Below are positions 21,561 to 64,000 of a stretch of DNA of 64,000 nucleotides, in pieces (the first letter of the stretch is position 1; each line of letters begins with the position of its first letter). The notes beneath the pieces were generated by a model, which was not told the origin of the DNA, ran no database searches, and was given only the letters and a program-made list of their open reading frames with translations. The position numbers and the translations under genes were made by a program. The DNA is from Panopea generosa (lineage: Eukaryota; Mollusca; Bivalvia; Adapedonta; Hiatellidae), in NCBI GenBank assembly GCA_029582155.1, contig CM055897.1, positions 1,698,501 to 1,762,500 of the forward strand. The letters are read 5' to 3'.

Positions 21561-21862
21561 TAATTGTAAATCACCAATATAGTTATTCAATAAAAAATAT
21601 AGATTTTAAAATTAGGCATCATTCCTTTCTCCCTCTTTAATTATCTACCTATCATTTAGCAATAATAACTGTTAATAATTAAAGCATTTATTTTATAAAA
21701 ACATTTATTCATTTTTAATTAATTGTAAATCACCAACATAGTTATTCAATAAAAAATATAGATTTTAAAATAAGGCATCATCCCTCTTTAATTATCTACC
21801 TATCATTTAGCAATAATAACTGTTAATAATTAAAACATTTATATTTATTTTTAATTAAGAAT
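21561..21862. repeat. About 160-bp tandem duplication
   Basis: TTGTAAATCACCAA begins the segment at 21563 and again at 21722. Both run through ATTATCTACCTATCATTTAG to TGTTAATAATTAAA. The second copy lacks a short TTTCTCC-containing piece. Confidence 0.85.
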
Positions 21863-22035
21863 CTAGGGGATTGAGACAATCCAACCGGGGAAATTTGACT
21901 ACCTTGAACTTTTGTGTAGGGGATTTCCGACAGATTTCATCGTGTTTACTATATGTTCCTGGTCATCTTTTTTCCAAATATTCTAAGCATTTGGAAAAAT
22001 AGACATATTTAAATTACATAAATCAATCTACTTAC

Positions 22036-22208
22036 TTGGATAACAGATAGTAGCTGCTCCTGATCTTTGTGTGATTATTGGTAGATGCCGATTTCAAGCT
22101 TTCTTTAATTCTGTAATATTCTGTCTTTGGAATCAGATACTTCTGACATACTTTATATCTTTTGAACAACTCTTGCCTGAAAACGTCTTCCATACTATCA
22201 GAAGACAT
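22036..22208 (-). CDS. Ginger integrase, exon 1
   Basis: ATG at 22208 opens MSSDSMEDVFRQELFKRYK. The exon ends TCCAA before GTAAGT (donor 22035-22034), leaving a 2-nt phase that the G at 20796 completes as AAG. The N-terminal segment is helical and charged, like that of other Ginger integrases. The intron is 1,239 bp (20797-22035). Confidence 0.75.
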
Positions 22209-22648
22209 CTTGCATGAAAGTAAATCTACACTGAATGGGCTGAACCGGGATGCCTTTTTAATAGGACAGGCCTCAGGTGAAGCCATTTGCCAGGCCCACA
22301 CCTATTGACCTGGTGTGACTTAAAATAATTGACATATGGTCAGGCAGACATCCAGGTCCACCCCTATTGTCCTGACAAACACCTTTTTCCTGGTAGTGCA
22401 CATCAGTAGAAGTGGCTACCTGACACTGTTTGTGCTAATGAGTGATGTAATAATCAGAAGAAAAAACACAACTGTATAGTAAGTTAACTAAAATAGAATT
22501 ACACAGATTTACTGAAATCAGCCAGTAAGATAGTGTAAAATCACTGCCCATATTTCAGGGATTTCATGAAATCCCTGAGTGAAACAGTAATTTCGCGAAA
22601 TTACTGAAAATTTCATGAAATCTCCGGTTTCACAATCTTACTGTAACA

Positions 22649-22850
22649 TATATATATATATATATATCGTTTATTCAGAAATTCCAATAGGCCATAAGAC
22701 CCATGAGGATAAAACATACAATGCATATTTACAATTGATACAACAAATGGTGCAGTAATTACATGTGAAATGTGTACAACTAAATACAACGCACAGACGT
22801 ACTAACACACACACACACACACGCGCGCGCGTGTGCGCGCGTGCACATAT
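22649..22850. repeat. (TA)n and (CA)n(CG)n microsatellites
   Basis: A TA run (22649-22667) abuts the Ginger right end. A CACACA then CGCGCG tract lies at about 22806-22845. Confidence 0.9.
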
Positions 22851-23745
22851 TTGCACATGAACAGGCACGCACATAAACACAATTATTATGTTCTTGTTTT
22901 CTTCATTTCAGTGTCATATAATCATAACACTGTTTGGTAATTTTCGTTTTATTTGTGCGGAGAAGGTGACATATTTCAATCATAATTTAGTATTGCTGAT
23001 GAAAATATTCCAAACATATAAACTGTTAATAAAATATTTTAACTTAGATGCATTTGTATTCAAAAATGTTTTCTATGTTATTGTTTTTATATTTCATATA
23101 AGTTATGTCAACTTGTCACATAGCATTGTAAGTTGGGTTAATTGAATATTTATTTTTTCTTTATTTCAAAAGCTTTAAACACGAAAACACTAAGACATCT
23201 AATAGTTTTTTCGTTTTGACTTTGCATAAGTGCTAAAAATTTAAACATCTTGGCTTGTCCAATAATATTTCTTTATATATGTGTTTCTTATTTGATTATA
23301 CATTCTGCATTCAATTACAAAATGATATTCGTCTTCTAATATATCACGTGTGGTACATTTACGTTCATTTTAAGGTATACTATGAGGTTTGTGCCATCTT
23401 CCAGCTTCTATTTGTAAATTGTGAGATGAGAGTCTTAACCTAGATAACGCAATTTTGTATTTTTCTATATTAACCATATACAAGTAAGATTTTAAAGCAA
23501 AATTATCAAAAATTAAAGTGTAGGTATTCGCTCTACTTGAGATCCGAAGATGAGAATGTAAATTTTGAATGAAATTATCTTGTAATCTTTGTTTTACATT
23601 ATACAAAAACAAAGTGTTATCTCCAACACATTATATAACTAGTGTGCACAAAATACTAATATAGTGGTAAGAACAAACTTGTTTAATTATCACAAAACGT
23701 ATACCTCATGCGCTATACCGACGTTGACGTTTGCTTTAAATGTTT
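22851..23745. other. Non-coding stretch, nothing recognised
   Basis: AT-rich. Short open frames have no recognisable protein content. Confidence 0.4.
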
Positions 23746-23749
23746 TTTT

Positions 23750-24845
23750 GACGTAGGGTAGGGTTAAATAATTGAATATCATAAAAAATAATTGTACAAT
23801 ATATAGTATAAAATCATATAAAAATTATGTTAAATTGCTCGGTTTGTTTTTTTGGTAATTTTGATTTGAAGCCGGTTTTTTTTCGAAAAAAAAAAATCGA
23901 GAGAGAAAATAGTTTCCATTTTTCGCTAGTATTTGTAAAATGTGGCGTTCGTCATAATTTTTGCATTTGTAAATCCATACATCCGTCAAATGTGTACATG
24001 GTGATATATGTTTCTATTTCTCGTATATTAGGAATAACTCAAATGAGGTCGAAAAATACGCGATTTTGCTGCTACAGTATACAGTATACATTTGGACGTC
24101 AAAAAGGCTGAACATGGCCATGTTTACGACGTCACATATAGATAATATATATTCTATTGAACGCTGCAAAAAAATACATATTCACATTGGAAATTACTTC
24201 TAGTTTCATAATATACTAATTATACCACTGATTTCGAAAATAATTTAATCTTAATCAACCGCCGAAAAAAACATATTGAAAACGCGTAGAATTATGCAAT
24301 ATGTTGATGTCATTTTGACGTAGGGTGGGTTAAATAATTAAAAAAAATAAAAAATCTTATTTGTCAATTGTTCTAAAAATCCCAAAATCACTGTGAAGTA
24401 TATTGTTTAAAGTCACATAAAAAATATTCCAAAATCGCTCGTTTCGTTGTGTTTTTTTTGGTAATTTTGATTTGAAGCTCTTTTTTTTCGAAAAAATCGA
24501 GAAAATAATAATTTCCGTTTTTCGCTAATATTATCAGAATTTCAAGTGGCGTTCGTCGTAATTATTGCATTTGTAAATTCATATATCCGTTGAATGTGTA
24601 CGTGGTGGTATGTGTTTCGATTCTGTACATTCGGTATAACTTGACTGAGGTCGACAAATACGCGATTTTGCTGCTATAAATCGATATATGTATAAATCTG
24701 CTATAAAAGACCAAACATGGCCTTGTTTACGACGTTATAGGTAAAGAAGTGTTATATTTACCGCAAAAAAAGCATATTCAAATTGAAAATTACTTCTAGT
24801 TTCATTACATACCAAATATTCCACTGATTTCGAAAATAATCTAAA
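23750..24845. repeat. About 570-580 bp diverged tandem duplication upstream of the dynein gene
   Basis: Copy 1 (about 23750-24250) and copy 2 (about 24316-24845) both run from GACGTAGGGT through GGTAATTTTGATTTGAAGC, GTGGCGTTCGTC and ATACGCGATTTTGCTGCTA to CCACTGATTTCGAAAATAAT. They carry many substitutions and small indels. No coding frame is shared by both copies. Confidence 0.8.
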
Positions 24846-25324
24846 AGGTATATTCCTCCTTAACATCTGTATCTGCCATGTGAGTGTTATAGAGAGTATT
24901 ATCCTCTGTATGATCACATTATTCCGTGTTTGTGAGTCCAAGGTTTTGTGTCCCTCCGCCAAATAGTCCCGAGGTTATCCGCGGGGGTGACACTACAATC
25001 ACATCTTGCAAAAATATATTTGTATCGATTTTTACCTCATCTGCACTACTTTCAGTGTCTGGAATCTCAAGATTGTGCTTTCTTTTACCTGGAATGTCAG
25101 ATCTTAGTCTAGATAAACTGAATAAGAAAACATCGAAGAATTGCTTTTCACTGTGTATTTTAGTACCTTTGCTGCTTTGATTTAAAGCGCGCCTTACAGA
25201 GTGCGCTCCCTTCCTGATCGAAAAGAGCTAAAGTGCCCGGATATTGGGAAGCTGTTCAAGAAAATCCGTGGACTTCGCATTATCGGCCCGTCTACATAAC
25301 ATTTATTTTCGTTGAAGTGAAAGG
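24846..25324 (+). promoter_or_regulatory. Probable promoter / 5' leader region of the dynein gene
   Basis: The interval between the upstream duplication and the dynein ATG. The last 140 bases are less AT-rich (GCGCGCC near 25187). An in-frame TGA at 25313-25315 lies four codons before the ATG. No TATA box, start site or leader intron can be fixed from sequence alone. Confidence 0.3.

Positions 25325-64000
<38,676 letters not shown>

Larger units (their letters stand above)
18380..22648 (-). mobile_element. Ginger-type DNA transposon with TIRs and TATA duplication
   Basis: The left end TGTTACAGTAAGATTGTGAA (18380 on) and the right end, its exact reverse complement (ending 22648), form at least 23 bp of perfect TIR. 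Both ends continue into subterminal palindromes of the AGGGATTTC-GTGAAATCCCT type. TATA flanks both ends (18376-18379 and 22649-22652), consistent with the 4-bp duplication of Ginger elements, although the right flank is a TA repeat, so this is ambiguous. Inside, a spliced integrase gene on the - strand is the only long coding unit. Ends starting TGT, an HHCC plus DDE integrase and a 4-bp duplication together fit Ginger. Confidence 0.82.

Overview
This is an AT-rich, intron-rich metazoan genomic window. A marine mollusc, probably a bivalve, is the best guess. That rests on (i) the very high similarity of the main gene to animal cytoplasmic dynein, (ii) dispersed elements built around 147-160 bp tandem units like the molluscan 'pearl' repeats, and (iii) an Ngaro-type tyrosine-recombinase retrotransposon next to a Ginger/KRBA2-like DNA transposon. 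The species cannot be named from the sequence.

The only clear host gene is the cytoplasmic dynein 1 heavy chain (DYNC1H1 orthologue) on the + strand. It starts at 25325 and runs off the right edge. I resolve 42 exons (7,228 coding nt, about 2,409 residues: tail, linker, AAA1 and most of AAA2), all with GT-AG introns and consistent phases. A 27-nt in-frame candidate microexon (53243-53269) would insert VPDVKKKKK in the AAA1 loop between Walker B and sensor I. The introns hold many repeats: two pearl-like tandem elements, a third tandem element in intron 34, a 21-bp minisatellite touching exon 27, a LINE remnant, tRNA-like SINEs, two piggyBac-like hairpin MITEs flanking exon 35, and a 1.88-kb Harbinger-like element.

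The left 25 kb is mobile-element territory. From 1 to about 4650 there are only satellites and microsatellites. From 4653 to 14395 lies a nested structure. A 2.6-kb element with about 0.82-kb inverted arms carries a small unrecognised ORF in its loop. Its left arm was invaded by a 1.0-kb TIR element (4837-5842) and by a 6.1-kb Ngaro element (6391-12510) with Gag, RT-RNase H (two frame lesions), an intact tyrosine recombinase, an SGNH hydrolase and the split direct repeats A1-ORFs-B1-A2-B2. The uninterrupted right arm preserves both empty sites, so both insertions can be read to within a few bases. From about 16.0 to 18.0 kb there are decayed coding remnants on the - strand. From 18380 to 22648 there is a complete-looking Ginger transposon with TIRs, a 4-bp TATA duplication and a two-exon integrase gene. 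From 22.65 to 25.3 kb there are microsatellites and a roughly 580-bp diverged duplication in front of the dynein gene.

Gene and element calls come from reading the translations and motifs. No database search was possible.
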